A stretch of DNA of 39,358 nt, from the NCBI GenBank assembly GCA_937967805.1, contig CALBTC010000109.1:1-39358 (forward strand), written 5' to 3'. Position numbers and translations under genes: made by a program. The notes under the pieces were generated by a model. It did no database searches. It was not told the DNA's origin and saw only the letters and a program-made list of their open reading frames with translations. This document shows positions 16,796 to 25,139 of this stretch, piece by piece. This DNA comes from an uncultured Anaerolineaceae bacterium (GTDB taxonomy: Bacteria > Chloroflexota > Anaerolineae > Promineifilales > Promineifilaceae). The stretch's first letter is position 1. Each line of letters starts with the position of its first letter.

Positions 16796-19700
16796 GTTCG
16801 TTTCCTCTCACTGAGCAGCAGTTTGATGTGAATGTTCCCGGCCACCACCAGCCGGTCTCGCGGCACAGCAATGCGATTTTCCTGGGGCGCATTGTCGCGC
16901 AACAGGGTGATCTCCCGGGCATAATCGACGCCGGCTACCGCCTCAATTTCGGCGGCAATGTCAGACAGAAAAACGTCGCGACCCAGTTCCCAGCCGCTGC
17001 GGCGTGGCCCGCCGTAGAGCGGATGCAAGAATTCTTCCAGGGCGGCCCGCACGCGCTGCTCAATCAGCCCGGCTTCGGCCGCATTTTGAGGAACGATGGT
17101 CACCTCCACGTCAATCGGAAAATAGTTTGGCCCGGTAACGTGAATGCAGCGGGTGGCGCAAAGACTGGCCGTGGCCCGTGCCTCGAAATAGTTACGTACC
17201 CGTTGCCGCAGGCCATAAGAAGGCCAGGGACGGCGCTCTTTGGTTTCGGGCAGGATCATGATCAAAACGTGGCCTGGGCGGCGGCCCAGGTACGGATCGC
17301 TGGCAGCAAAAACGCGCACCCAGGCCACCGCCGGCGACGCTTCGCGGGCCATGACGGCATAGTCGCGAGCGGTCATTGCCCGGCCGCGATGGCGCAGCGT
17401 GCGCGGCCCCCGTTCGGCAATCAGGTCGATGGGCTCAGCGTCTGCGCCACCTTCGGCGGGCAGGGCGTTAAATAGCTCTTGTACGGGCACGCCGCCCAGC
17501 GGCTGGTTGATCATTCCCTGAGGCACGTTGCCGCTTTTGCCGCCGCCGGCGCGGTATTCACGGGCCATGATCACGGCGTTGGCCGGGGGGATTTTTCCGC
17601 TCACCCCGTCGCCAAAGAAGAGACGGCCGTCTGCTCGATTGAGAGTGTAGTGTCGATCTTCTGCCGCGGAGAAAAAGAGGTGGGATTGGCCCTGCCAGCG
17701 CACCCACACTTCGGTCACTTTGCCCTCCCGGTTGGTGACCGTGCGCAAACGCTCTTCACCCAACTCATCGCGCAAAATGGGGTATTCAATTTCGGCCAAT
17801 GCGCCAGAAAGCTCGCGCAGTTCGATGGTTTCGCCGGCCAGCACCGGGAATTGGCGCATCTGGAAAAATTGGTTGGGCAGGCCGGAGCTTTGCCCGACTG
17901 TTTCGTCGCGCAGCGTCTGGCGCTGGCTGGCCCAAACTGCGTTCAGGTGAATGGCGCTGAACGTGTTTTGCGGCGGGGGCCCGTCTTCCTGCCGCCGGGC
18001 GCGCAGCCAGTGGCGCGATTCGCCAAACCGGGTCAGTGGCGCGGCATCTACCGCGCCAACCAGGGAAACCATGCCGGGGCGGGACAGATTGCCGGTTTCA
18101 TCTTGAACGGCCGTAAAGCGCCAACTCCCACCATCCCAATATTCCCAAACCAGGGCCGGCCCCTCTTCGTCACCGGGTTCTTCCACGATGTCAAAAAAGA
18201 GGTTGACAAAATCAACCGGCAGCTTCTTATCGAAGCCAAGATAAAGGCCGGGCGTGGTGTCGCTCATGCGGCTGAAGGGCAGGAAGGTGCGCCCCGGATA
18301 GCGGGCCTGGACTGTGAAATCTTCAAATCGGAAATCGTTATAGGCCAGCGTAGCTTCGGGCGGCTCCTTGACCGATTCCCACGTATAGCCCAAGCGAAAA
18401 TGGGCCAATGCCGGGGCCTGGGGGATGACGTACGTAAATGTGTTCTCTTCTCCAGAGGTCTCGTCCGTCCAGGTGACGGTGTTTTTGAAGCCATAGCCGC
18501 CGCTAACAAGCCGCACGCGCATCCAGCGGGCCTCTTCATCGTTGATAGTGATGGGCACCATGTCTGCCGGCACGGTGAAGCCCAATACGTTGTCGGCCGT
18601 GAAGTCGTCTGCAGGATCCTTTGTACCTGCCGTTGTGGCCAAAGCTTCTGGCGCGAAAGCGATCCAATCGGTGCCGTTCCAATATTCCCAGACGATCTTG
18701 TGAGTTTGAGGAATTTTGCTGTTGACATTTAAATCGGCTTCAGGGGTTGCGGCCGTTTTAAGCAAAACCTGGGCGCGGGCATTGGGCTTGCTGAAAAGCT
18801 CCTCGTTGGTGAAGTAAAAGACGCTGCCCGGCTGTGGCTGCTGGGTTAAGGGGTAGAATGATTTTGTGAGGTCGAGCGGGGTTGTGTCGGCGAACGCTTT
18901 GTCTGGCAGCAGGCCGGTTTTAATCGCCAACGCATCAACGTCCAAACTAATATGACTGACACAATCTGGGTTTGGCTCATCTTCGTCCGGTTCTGGTGCA
19001 GGGGCATTTTTGTCGGCGCAGAGGAGCGGCCGTTTGATAACGGATTGCAGCTTCACGCTTTCGGCCAGCGGCAAAACCTGGCTGGGATCAACCGGCAGCG
19101 TCTCCAGCAGCCGGCCGCGAATCCAAAAAGTCTCGATCTCGTTGACGGCCAATGCTTTGGTTTCGGCGCAGCCGGCCATGAGGGTGATGGCTCCGCTGCG
19201 AGTGAGGCCGTTGGTGCCGTCCAGGTCGTCTGCTGCCTCCTCCTCACACTGCTCCAGCACGCTGGCAAACGGCCGCCACACCTTGCCGTCCCAATATTCC
19301 CAGCGAATATCGAGCCGCTCGCTGCTACGGGCGGCCAATTCAAAACTGACCTTCACAATCACATCCCCGGCCAGATTCAAGACGCTCTGGTGGCCCAGGT
19401 AGAAGGTGTGTTCTGTATTTTTTAATTCGGTAAAGATGGTAAAAGGCGTGCCGGCCTGATGCGCTTCTGAATGGGCGGCAAACTGGTCGCGGCCGGGATG
19501 AACGCTGACCACATCCAGCAGTTGGGCTGCTGCCAGACCAATGTCGATTTCTGTTTCAAAAATAATCTGATCATTGCTGCCGGGCGGTGGGGCAGCGGCG
19601 ACTCGGGTACGTTGCGGGATACGGCCGTCGGCCTGCAGCGGATTCGTTTTAAAAACAATCGGGGCGCGGGCCGACTGGGCCGGGATGCGTTCGATTCCGG

Positions 19701-19911
19701 CCGTTTCCAGAAACTCCAGTAAATTTTTAGCCGGCACCTGGTTCAGCCGTTTGCCAATCACCGATGCATACCGGGCAGCGATGGCTAAAAGGGCTGCATC
19801 AACGCCGCGCTCGCCCGGCTGCCATGCCGGTAGGTAGCCGGTTAAGCGACTGCGTAACTCAGCCATAAAATCGGTTTCGCTGCGCGGTTCTAAACTGGGT
19901 GGATGGATCAT
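16792..19911 (-). CDS. Baseplate assembly protein J-like (first, Afp11-like)
   Basis: This protein of about 1039 residues is the larger baseplate-J homologue and likely forms the main wedge of the baseplate. It contains repeated beta-rich blocks, each with a WEYW-DG or WEYW-NG motif (for example IRWEYWDGKVWRPF, VWEYWNGTDWIAF, VWEYWDGGSW), which suggest three related domains in a row. The late part has DGRLFFGDGVSGKIPP and GRAMTARDYAVMAREASP, and YGGPRRSGWELGRDVF close to the end, all standard for the family. The ATG at 19911, one base after the stop of the gp25-like gene, is preferred over a GTG at 19926; AAGGT lies about 9 bases upstream. Confidence 0.9.
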   Translation of the reverse strand: MIHPPSLEPRSETDFMAELRSRLTGYLPAWQPGERGVDAALLAIAARYASVIGKRLNQVPAKNLLEFLETAGIERIPAQSARAPIVFKTNPLQADGRIPQRTRVAAAPPPGSNDQIIFETEIDIGLAAAQLLDVVSVHPGRDQFAAHSEAHQAGTPFTIFTELKNTEHTFYLGHQSVLNLAGDVIVKVSFELAARSSERLDIRWEYWDGKVWRPFASVLEQCEEEAADDLDGTNGLTRSGAITLMAGCAETKALAVNEIETFWIRGRLLETLPVDPSQVLPLAESVKLQSVIKRPLLCADKNAPAPEPDEDEPNPDCVSHISLDVDALAIKTGLLPDKAFADTTPLDLTKSFYPLTQQPQPGSVFYFTNEELFSKPNARAQVLLKTAATPEADLNVNSKIPQTHKIVWEYWNGTDWIAFAPEALATTAGTKDPADDFTADNVLGFTVPADMVPITINDEEARWMRVRLVSGGYGFKNTVTWTDETSGEENTFTYVIPQAPALAHFRLGYTWESVKEPPEATLAYNDFRFEDFTVQARYPGRTFLPFSRMSDTTPGLYLGFDKKLPVDFVNLFFDIVEEPGDEEGPALVWEYWDGGSWRFTAVQDETGNLSRPGMVSLVGAVDAAPLTRFGESRHWLRARRQEDGPPPQNTFSAIHLNAVWASQRQTLRDETVGQSSGLPNQFFQMRQFPVLAGETIELRELSGALAEIEYPILRDELGEERLRTVTNREGKVTEVWVRWQGQSHLFFSAAEDRHYTLNRADGRLFFGDGVSGKIPPANAVIMAREYRAGGGKSGNVPQGMINQPLGGVPVQELFNALPAEGGADAEPIDLIAERGPRTLRHRGRAMTARDYAVMAREASPAVAWVRVFAASDPYLGRRPGHVLIMILPETKERRPWPSYGLRQRVRNYFEARATASLCATRCIHVTGPNYFPIDVEVTIVPQNAAEAGLIEQRVRAALEEFLHPLYGGPRRSGWELGRDVFLSDIAAEIEAVAGVDYAREITLLRDNAPQENRIAVPRDRLVVAGNIHIKLLLSERKRT

Positions 19912-19912
19912 C

Positions 19913-20323
19913 TTATTGACCTTCACCTTCTAACAAGAAAAATGGATAAACCAGGTTAAATTGGGTGTTGGTGGCCCGGACCGTGTAAAGCACGTCAATC
20001 AGCAGGCTGTTGCGCGCTTCTGGGTTGGTTGTCACCCGAACGGTGTTGATGTCGATGCGCGGTTCCCAATCAATCAGGGCTGTTTCCACAGCGTTTTGCA
20101 CCAGGGCCATGGTGGTGCGGCTGACCGGTTCAAAGACCAACCTGTTGAGCCCGGCACCAAAATCTGGCCGCATGAGCCGCTCGCCCAATGTCGTTTGGAT
20201 GATGAGCAAGATGGCCTGCCGCACATCTTCTCCCAGAGAGACCAGGCGTATTTTGCCCCTGGCTGCCATGCCGTCTGGAAAGGCCCAACCTTCTCCTAAA
20301 AACGCTCTTTCTTGATTGCTCAT
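19913..20323 (-). CDS. gp25-like baseplate protein (Afp9-like)
   Basis: This 136-residue protein matches the T4 gp25 / Afp9 family, which joins the baseplate to the first sheath ring. Visible hallmarks are VRQAILLIIQTTLGERLMRP, DFGAGL, and WEPRI containing the conserved Glu-Pro-Arg. Its length is the family norm. It lies between the PAAR gene and the large baseplate-J gene, the usual order. Its C-terminus is nearly adjacent to the J gene. Confidence 0.92.
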   Translation of the reverse strand: MSNQERAFLGEGWAFPDGMAARGKIRLVSLGEDVRQAILLIIQTTLGERLMRPDFGAGLNRLVFEPVSRTTMALVQNAVETALIDWEPRIDINTVRVTTNPEARNSLLIDVLYTVRATNTQFNLVYPFFLLEGEGQ

Positions 20324-20335
20324 TCGTTAACTCTC

Positions 20336-20617
20336 CTAACCGCCAATCATGACGGTGGGTAAACCAAATACAATGGGCGCGCCACAGCCGGCCAAATCGC
20401 CCATGCGGGCAGCGGGGCGACCACCAATGAGGACGGTGGCGCTCCCTTTGGCAATGGGTGTTGGTGGATGCGGTCCGGCGGTGGGCGGCATGGCGCACGT
20501 ATGGTTGTCACCTAAAACGGCCGCAGGCATACCACCAATTAACACAGTTGCTACACCGGGCCCGGCTATCACACCGGGATGGCCGGTTGGGTCACCGACA
20601 CGAGCCGCAGCAGGCAT
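20336..20617 (-). CDS. PAAR-domain spike tip protein
   Basis: This 93-residue protein is the conical metal-binding tip that sharpens the spike of contractile systems. It is built of the usual repeats (GVATVLIGGMPAAVLGD and SATVLIGGRPAARMGD). Probable zinc ligands are His13, His39, His50 and Cys78, with Cys41 nearby. It has no extension carrying a toxin domain. It is 10 bases after the spike gene and 12 bases before the gp25-like gene. Confidence 0.93.
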   Translation of the reverse strand: MPAAARVGDPTGHPGVIAGPGVATVLIGGMPAAVLGDNHTCAMPPTAGPHPPTPIAKGSATVLIGGRPAARMGDLAGCGAPIVFGLPTVMIGG

Positions 20618-20627
20618 CCTTCACCTC

Positions 20628-21284
20628 CTAATTAATCTTCACCAGCGGGGCCTGCACATTGCAGATTCCAGCTGACTTCACATCGGTTTGGGCCGTGCCG
20701 TTGATTTCTACGTTGAGGCCCTCAATTTTGATACTGGGTGCCTTGAGTTCAATGCTGGCCGCCGCCTGCAAGGTGATCGATTGTGCCGTGTTGTCCAGCG
20801 TCACCGTCACCGTCCCGGCCAGGTTGCTCATTTCAATTTTGGTCGGTTCCAGCGTTATTTTCTGAAAGGTACTGGTGCTGATTTCAATGGATTGGGTGAT
20901 GTCGTCAAAAACGATGTCGTGGCCGGTGATCGTGCGAATGTGGCTTTTGCCCAGCAAAGGCGAAAACTCGGGCGGCATATCTTGCAGGTTCCACAAACGG
21001 CCGATGATGTACGGCTGCTCAATATCCCCCTGTTCAAAAGCAACCAGCACCTCCTCATTGATCATCGGCACAAAATAATGGCCATAATTTGAGCCGGCCG
21101 ACAGCGAAGCCACCCGCGCCCAACCAGACACCTCATTTTCGTTGAACCAGGGCAAACTGACCTTAACCCGTCCCTGGCCCAGCGGGTCGTTGATATCAGA
21201 GACCAACCCCACGGCAACGCCATAAAAACGTTCTTGTGTCGATTCGATAATGCTCTCAATGGCCCCAACTAATCCTTCACTCAC
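20628..21284 (-). CDS. Spike protein, OB-fold plus beta-helix (gpV/gp5-like, C-terminal half of Afp8)
   Basis: This 218-residue protein forms the central spike. Residues about 20-115 are the gp5/VgrG OB-fold (VGLVSDINDPLGQGRVKVSLP, then EEVLVAFEQGDIEQPYIIG). From residue 130 a run of short beta-strands with alternating hydrophobic residues (for example VTVTLDNTAQSITLQAAASIE) forms the needle. It starts with GTG, which overlaps the stop of the upstream gene by 4 bases, and GGAGG lies 7 bases before it. In Afp and VgrG this part is fused to the gpD-like part; here they are two genes. Confidence 0.9.
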   Translation of the reverse strand: MSEGLVGAIESIIESTQERFYGVAVGLVSDINDPLGQGRVKVSLPWFNENEVSGWARVASLSAGSNYGHYFVPMINEEVLVAFEQGDIEQPYIIGRLWNLQDMPPEFSPLLGKSHIRTITGHDIVFDDITQSIEISTSTFQKITLEPTKIEMSNLAGTVTVTLDNTAQSITLQAAASIELKAPSIKIEGLNVEINGTAQTDVKSAGICNVQAPLVKIN

Positions 21285-22366
21285 GCAAATACCTCCGGAA
21301 TAACTTCACGATTCAGGTTAAAACTGGTCTTGTAGCCACTGCTGTCGATGGTGTGTGACGTACTGTTGACCCGGTAATTACCGCTAAACTCACCGCTGAC
21401 GCCTTCCAGGTTGACAACCATGCCGGCCTTGATATTGGGATCACCCACAACGGTGGCATTGCCGGTCAGCCGCGAGTTGAGCTTACTTTTCAGCTCAGAG
21501 AAAGCGGTAAAAAGCATCTTGGCCACGTCCGTCAGATCCCTGGGCTGCTGCTTGAGAAATTTAAACTGCGGCGTGCTGGAACCCACGTCGGCAATGCCGG
21601 GCACAATCGAAATGGCAAACCGCTCAGCGTCAAAATCCCAACCCAATGTGATGACAAAACTCAGCTTTAATTCCCGCAGCCACACTTTGACAGACACACC
21701 TTCAATCTGACCCACAATGGAAATGCGGGGGGAGAAGTCCATCAGGTCACGGCCCCAGGTCAGGGTCCGGGAGGGTAAAAATTCTTGAAAGACCTGGAAA
21801 TAAAGCGTCTCCTTTTCTACGCTGAACTGCACGCCTGAATCGGCGGCAATCTCTTTCAGGAACTCGTAATCGGTTTTGTTTTGCTGGGTGCGTGGCTTGC
21901 CCAGCAAAGCGGCCAAACCGGCCAGAATAGCTCCGGCAGCGTCCGTTGTGGGGATGAGACCGTTTTCCAAAGCCACAAAAAGCACGATAGCCGGATCGGG
22001 GAAGAAGCCAAAACCACGCTCTTTTTGGCCGCGCATCAGCTTGTAGCTGAAGTCGGAGGCTTCCACGGTCATCGTTGTGGCACCGCCGCTAAAGGCGGCC
22101 TGCCGCCCGGTAATATCGCCTACAAAAACTTCTGACAGCGGCTTACCGGCATAACCAATGGAGAGGGAGATTTCGTTGTACAGGTTCAGCAGCGGGTGCT
22201 CCAGCCAGCGTAAGCCTGGATCGGCAATCTGGAGCTCCACCCGGTCCATCTCTTTGCTGCCGTTGTCAAAGCGCACGCTCATCAGCGATGAGCGCATCTC
22301 TGCCGGGATGCTGTCACCGTTGATCTTAATTTTAAAATCCGGTACGTATTGCGGATGAACAGTCAT
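21281..22366 (-). CDS. Phage tail protein D-like (gpD/gp27-like, N-terminal half of Afp8)
   Basis: This 361-residue protein matches the gpD/gp27 family that forms the ring joining tube and spike. Evidence includes MDRVELQIADPGLRWLEHP, the LSIGYAG-PL-EVFVGDITG segment and a late ILPTDYEFL-like region (NKTDYEFLKEIAADSGVQFSV) typical of gpD/VgrG. The 4-base overlap with the OB-fold spike gene shows coupled translation. It sits 5 bases after the LysM gene. Confidence 0.88.
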   Translation of the reverse strand: MTVHPQYVPDFKIKINGDSIPAEMRSSLMSVRFDNGSKEMDRVELQIADPGLRWLEHPLLNLYNEISLSIGYAGKPLSEVFVGDITGRQAAFSGGATTMTVEASDFSYKLMRGQKERGFGFFPDPAIVLFVALENGLIPTTDAAGAILAGLAALLGKPRTQQNKTDYEFLKEIAADSGVQFSVEKETLYFQVFQEFLPSRTLTWGRDLMDFSPRISIVGQIEGVSVKVWLRELKLSFVITLGWDFDAERFAISIVPGIADVGSSTPQFKFLKQQPRDLTDVAKMLFTAFSELKSKLNSRLTGNATVVGDPNIKAGMVVNLEGVSGEFSGNYRVNSTSHTIDSSGYKTSFNLNREVIPEVFA

Positions 22367-22371
22367 TGGTT

Positions 22372-23058
22372 TTAGCTAATTTGCTGGCCGCTTTCCGGGT
22401 CTACAAAGGGCAGGGACGGAATTTGCAATGATTGGCCGGGGAAAAGGGCTCGCGGGTTGTCCAGCTGGCTGGCGATGGCAATGGGTCGCCAGATTGTGGA
22501 GTCTTCATAATGTTTGGCGGCGATCTGGCTTAAGGTTTCTCCTTGTTTAACGACGTGCAGCTTGGTGAAATCGGCCGTTTGCCGGTTGGTCTCTTTGGCT
22601 TCACGCTCGGCGTTGGTAAATTCATTAAAAGTGACGGTGAGGCGGGCTCTTACCGGGGTGCCGTCCTGGCTAAACATCGTAAATTTCTGGCTGACGCGGG
22701 CCAATACACAGGTGAAAGATAAAGAAGACCAGGTTACCAGTAAGATGGGCGGCGCGTGCGTGTCTGAGTTGATGTTGAGCAGGTTGACCACCTTGTTTGT
22801 CAGGTCGCGCACGTCCTGGCCGGCTGCGTTGAGCACCTGGCTGCCGCTGCGATGGGATTCGAAGGTGTCGAAAAAGAGCTCCATTTCCAGCGTGCGCATG
22901 TTGCCGTGCGTAAATTGCAGCAGGGGCGCTCTGAGGCCCGGCACCGTCTGTTGGGCAAAATTATTGTCTTTATTCAGCGTGTATTCTTCCGGATTAAACA
23001 TGACCGGAATTTTTTCGCTCGTGTCTAGATTGGTGATTAACGCCTTCTCAAGTGGCAT
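22372..23058 (-). CDS. LysM-domain baseplate hub protein (Afp7-like, gp53-like)
   Basis: This 228-residue protein has a core of about 160 residues typical of Afp7 homologues (KIPVMFNPEEYTL near the start and MELFFDTFESHRSG) and a LysM domain at 167-214 (HVVKQGETLSQIAAKHYEDS, then LFPGQSLQIP). In contractile tails the LysM fold is part of the baseplate hub rather than an enzyme. AGGA lies upstream of the ATG at a good distance. Confidence 0.9.
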   Translation of the reverse strand: MPLEKALITNLDTSEKIPVMFNPEEYTLNKDNNFAQQTVPGLRAPLLQFTHGNMRTLEMELFFDTFESHRSGSQVLNAAGQDVRDLTNKVVNLLNINSDTHAPPILLVTWSSLSFTCVLARVSQKFTMFSQDGTPVRARLTVTFNEFTNAEREAKETNRQTADFTKLHVVKQGETLSQIAAKHYEDSTIWRPIAIASQLDNPRALFPGQSLQIPSLPFVDPESGQQIS

Positions 23059-23109
23059 ATTTATTCCTAATCTTGATTCAGTATCTTGCTACACAACTTT
23101 TCTTCGGCT

Positions 23110-23970
23110 TCAGGCACGGCCGTTTCGCTCGCGCCAGATGACCAGACGGCGGTCAATTTGCTGCATCACCTGGTCGGTCAGTTGCACCAGCTCCGGCTGT
23201 GACAGCGTCGCTTTGGCCTGTCCACCGGCCTGGGCTGCGGGCCAGGCCTGCTGCATTGGCGCCTGGTTTTGGGACTGGCCAAAGTTCTCCGGCGTCTTTT
23301 GCTCAGCCGGGACAGGCCTTTTCCAGGCAAACAGGGGCGACATCTGCTTGTAATATTGCCCGCGTTGTGTTTCTTGGCGCTGCCGATTTTGGATGCGCTG
23401 CTGAATGAACCGTTTGGTCTGTGCCTGGTTTTCTGCGCCAGGCTGCCGATCAGCGGGCTGGTAAAGAAAAGTCACCTTTTTGTGGGCCAGCATCAGGTGA
23501 GCCGGCGGGTGATTAGCAACCGGCCGGCCTGGTTTGCCGGTGCGGTGAATGCTTCTGCCGGCGTCGATCAACCAGCGATTGTGGTAGACCGGCTTTGTCA
23601 AAAAGTGCGTGGTTGTCGCCGGTGCGGCCTGGAAAGTTTGAACCGTCTCCTGGTGATGGTGCAGGTGCCGGTGGCGGGTTACACGGCCGGGGGTTGCGCG
23701 GCCGGCATGATGGCTGGCGTGATGGGCGACGGCCGTTTTCCAAAAAACGTTCACGGTAGGCTGCCACTGGTGGACAATGCGCTGTTCGCTGGCGGGGTGG
23801 AACGGCCGTTGCCAAACACGCTCCAACCAGGGCACACGCTGCCGGGTAACCAGCCGCAAAGATTGGGCAACCCAATCGAGCCAGCGCCTGGCGCGTTTAT
23901 CCAGCAGCCGGAATTTGGCCCGGTTATTTAGAAATTGTGGTGCGTGACACTTTATCCGCTGCACATTCAT
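23110..23970 (-). CDS. Basic, His/Gln-rich eCIS protein of unknown role
   Basis: I recognise no domain in most of these 286 residues. The protein is strongly basic with many Arg, His and Gln residues and looks largely disordered. The last 30 residues (LSQPELVQLTDQVMQQIDRR and then LVIWRERNGRA) form an amphipathic helix ending in a motif seen at the end of proteins encoded at this position in other contractile-system loci. The start comes directly after the stop of the DUF6760-like frame. On the opposite strand a 220-codon open frame covers most of the gene; operon position and the C-terminal helix favour the minus strand. It might be a chaperone or a tail-length factor, since no tape measure is seen, but that is a guess. 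Confidence 0.6.
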   Translation of the reverse strand: MNVQRIKCHAPQFLNNRAKFRLLDKRARRWLDWVAQSLRLVTRQRVPWLERVWQRPFHPASEQRIVHQWQPTVNVFWKTAVAHHASHHAGRATPGRVTRHRHLHHHQETVQTFQAAPATTTHFLTKPVYHNRWLIDAGRSIHRTGKPGRPVANHPPAHLMLAHKKVTFLYQPADRQPGAENQAQTKRFIQQRIQNRQRQETQRGQYYKQMSPLFAWKRPVPAEQKTPENFGQSQNQAPMQQAWPAAQAGGQAKATLSQPELVQLTDQVMQQIDRRLVIWRERNGRA

Positions 23971-23971
23971 G

Positions 23972-24136
23972 TCATTTCATTTCATTCATGTGGCGATGTA
24001 TCTCAGAGATTTCTGAAACCCATCGCTGCCGTTCGGTATGTTCCAGGTTTAAGACGGATTCCAAAGGCCAGTGAAAATGGTAGGTGATAAAGGCTACCTC
24101 CTCATAAAGGGAGTCGAGGGGGTAGCCTAATATTCC
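23972..24136 (-). CDS. DUF6760-like frame, probable -1 frameshift extension of the tail chaperone
   Basis: The frame reads GILGYPLDSLYEEVAFITYH, then FHWPLESVLNLEHTERQRW, and ends with MNEMK, which is the DUF6760-type pattern (YPLDxLYEEVAFIxYHFHW) encoded between tube and spike genes in many contractile loci. It has no ATG, GTG or TTG between the preceding in-frame stop and the family core. The upstream gene reads TTG GGG GAA TAT TAG at its end; a slip of one base backwards on the five-G run at 24135-24139 joins it to this frame. The coordinates start at the first codon after such a slip. This resembles the E/E' and G/GT tail-chaperone frameshifts of phages P2 and lambda. A non-standard start codon remains possible. 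Confidence 0.7.
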   Translation of the reverse strand, partial: GILGYPLDSLYEEVAFITYHFHWPLESVLNLEHTERQRWVSEISEIHRHMNEMK

Positions 24137-24492
24137 CCCAAGCCATTCAGCGCTGCCTCAAACGAATGCTCACAGGCCGGGCATACCGCCGGGATTTGTG
24201 ACTTGCCTGAGCCGTTGATCGTGTTGTAGAAATCCTGCAGATAGGCCAGGTCCTGCGTGTACAGGTTTTCAATCACTTTGGGATTGATGTGGGCGACGGT
24301 GCCCAGTTGGGTGATCACCCGGGACAGCAAAATGATGATCAGGTATGCCTGGTTGGATTGGACGCGCGGGTCTTTTAACGGCAGGATTTCATCTGCGGCC
24401 GTTGCCAGCCGCATGGTGCCGTGCCGGTGCAGGCTGCCTTCCTGATCTTGATACCCTACCGGTAGCGTGAACTCATATTCTGTCTGGATCAT
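24127..24492 (-). CDS. Tail-assembly chaperone-like protein
   Basis: This 121-residue protein begins with TEYEFTLPVGYQDQEG and continues with HRHGTMRLATAADEI and DPRVQSNQAYLIIILLSRV, a pattern shared by small proteins encoded right after the tube gene in contractile-tail loci and usually annotated as tail assembly protein. The C-terminal CPACEHSF holds one CxxC pair. Being next to the tube gene and followed by an out-of-frame DUF6760-like frame, it fits the place of phage tail-assembly chaperones. The ATG is 2 bases after the tube stop. Confidence 0.78.
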   Translation of the reverse strand: MIQTEYEFTLPVGYQDQEGSLHRHGTMRLATAADEILPLKDPRVQSNQAYLIIILLSRVITQLGTVAHINPKVIENLYTQDLAYLQDFYNTINGSGKSQIPAVCPACEHSFEAALNGLGEY

Positions 24493-24494
24493 TT

Positions 24495-24917
24495 TTAAGC
24501 CCTTTCTAGCCCTTCATGGGCAATCTCTAACGTCTGGATGGCGATGTCGTTGGCCTTGGCGTCGAGACCCGGCCCGTCCCATTTGGTTGGCCAGCCGTTG
24601 TAAAAGTTCCAGCGAATGGCCTCATTCCCCTCGGTGTCTTGCAGGATGATGCTGCCATCTTTGCGCTCGACCTTGCCTTTAATGATGTCCCGGTACCAGT
24701 CGTATAGTTCGGTGGAGTCGGTCATGCCCCATTTGAGGGTGATGTTGTTGTACTTGGTGGTTCCCGGAAATTTACGAACCGTGTTGCCGGGGTGCCCGCC
24801 TTCGCGATATTCAATGGGGTCTGTTGCGGCGCCAAACCCGGAACATTCGCTGAAACCGGCCTGGGTGATGCCGTCTATCTCTACCAGAAAATTGTAGTTG
24901 CGGTATGGATCTGCCAT
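24495..24917 (-). CDS. Tail tube protein (gp19-like, Afp1/5-like)
   Basis: This 140-residue protein forms the inner tube of the contractile system. Hallmarks are MADPYRNYNFLVEIDGI, FSECSGFGAATDPIEYREG and WYRDIIKGKVERKDGSI, all standard for the T4 gp19-like family. It is the only tube gene in the window, whereas Afp and PVC loci have several. GGAGG lies about 8 bases before the ATG. The 222-base gap to the sheath gene upstream is filled with repeats. Confidence 0.94.
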   Translation of the reverse strand: MADPYRNYNFLVEIDGITQAGFSECSGFGAATDPIEYREGGHPGNTVRKFPGTTKYNNITLKWGMTDSTELYDWYRDIIKGKVERKDGSIILQDTEGNEAIRWNFYNGWPTKWDGPGLDAKANDIAIQTLEIAHEGLERA

Positions 24918-24944
24918 GTTTTTGTACCTCCATCGAAAATAATT

Positions 24945-25138
24945 TAACGCAGAGGCGCGGAGGCGCAGAGAAAAATCTGCGAAATCTGCGAAATCTGCGG
25001 ATTTTCATTTATTGTGTTGAGCTTATGCTCATGTCGTCTCCCTTAAAAGAATAGGACACTGATGAACGCTGATGAACGCAGAACAAGTTTTGTAAATCTG
25101 CCTTGTGGATTCCCGCGAAGGCGGGAATGACGCCTACA
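24945..25138. repeat. Composite of dispersed repeats between sheath and tube genes
   Basis: The gap holds, from left to right: an ACGCAGAGGCGC-rich stretch, three tandem AATCTGCG units (about 24976-25001), a GAGC-TTAT-GCTC hairpin followed by ATGTCGTC (about 25019-25037), a decayed family A copy (ATAGGACACTGATGAACGC, from 25051), and a hairpin CCCGCGAAGGCGGG (25107-25120) followed by AATGACG. All resemble dispersed intergenic elements rather than genes. On the minus strand these hairpins would lie in the transcript between sheath and tube messages. Confidence 0.75.
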
Positions 25139-25139
25139 C

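Noticed and set aside
17479..18732. 417-codon plus-strand frame
   Set aside because: It mirrors the baseplate-J gene; long antisense frames are expected in GC-rich coding DNA.
23269..23931. 220-codon plus-strand frame opposite the basic His/Gln-rich gene
   Set aside because: It was considered because the minus-strand protein has odd composition. The C-terminal helix of the minus protein, its tight spacing in the operon and lack of a plus-strand partner favour the minus strand.
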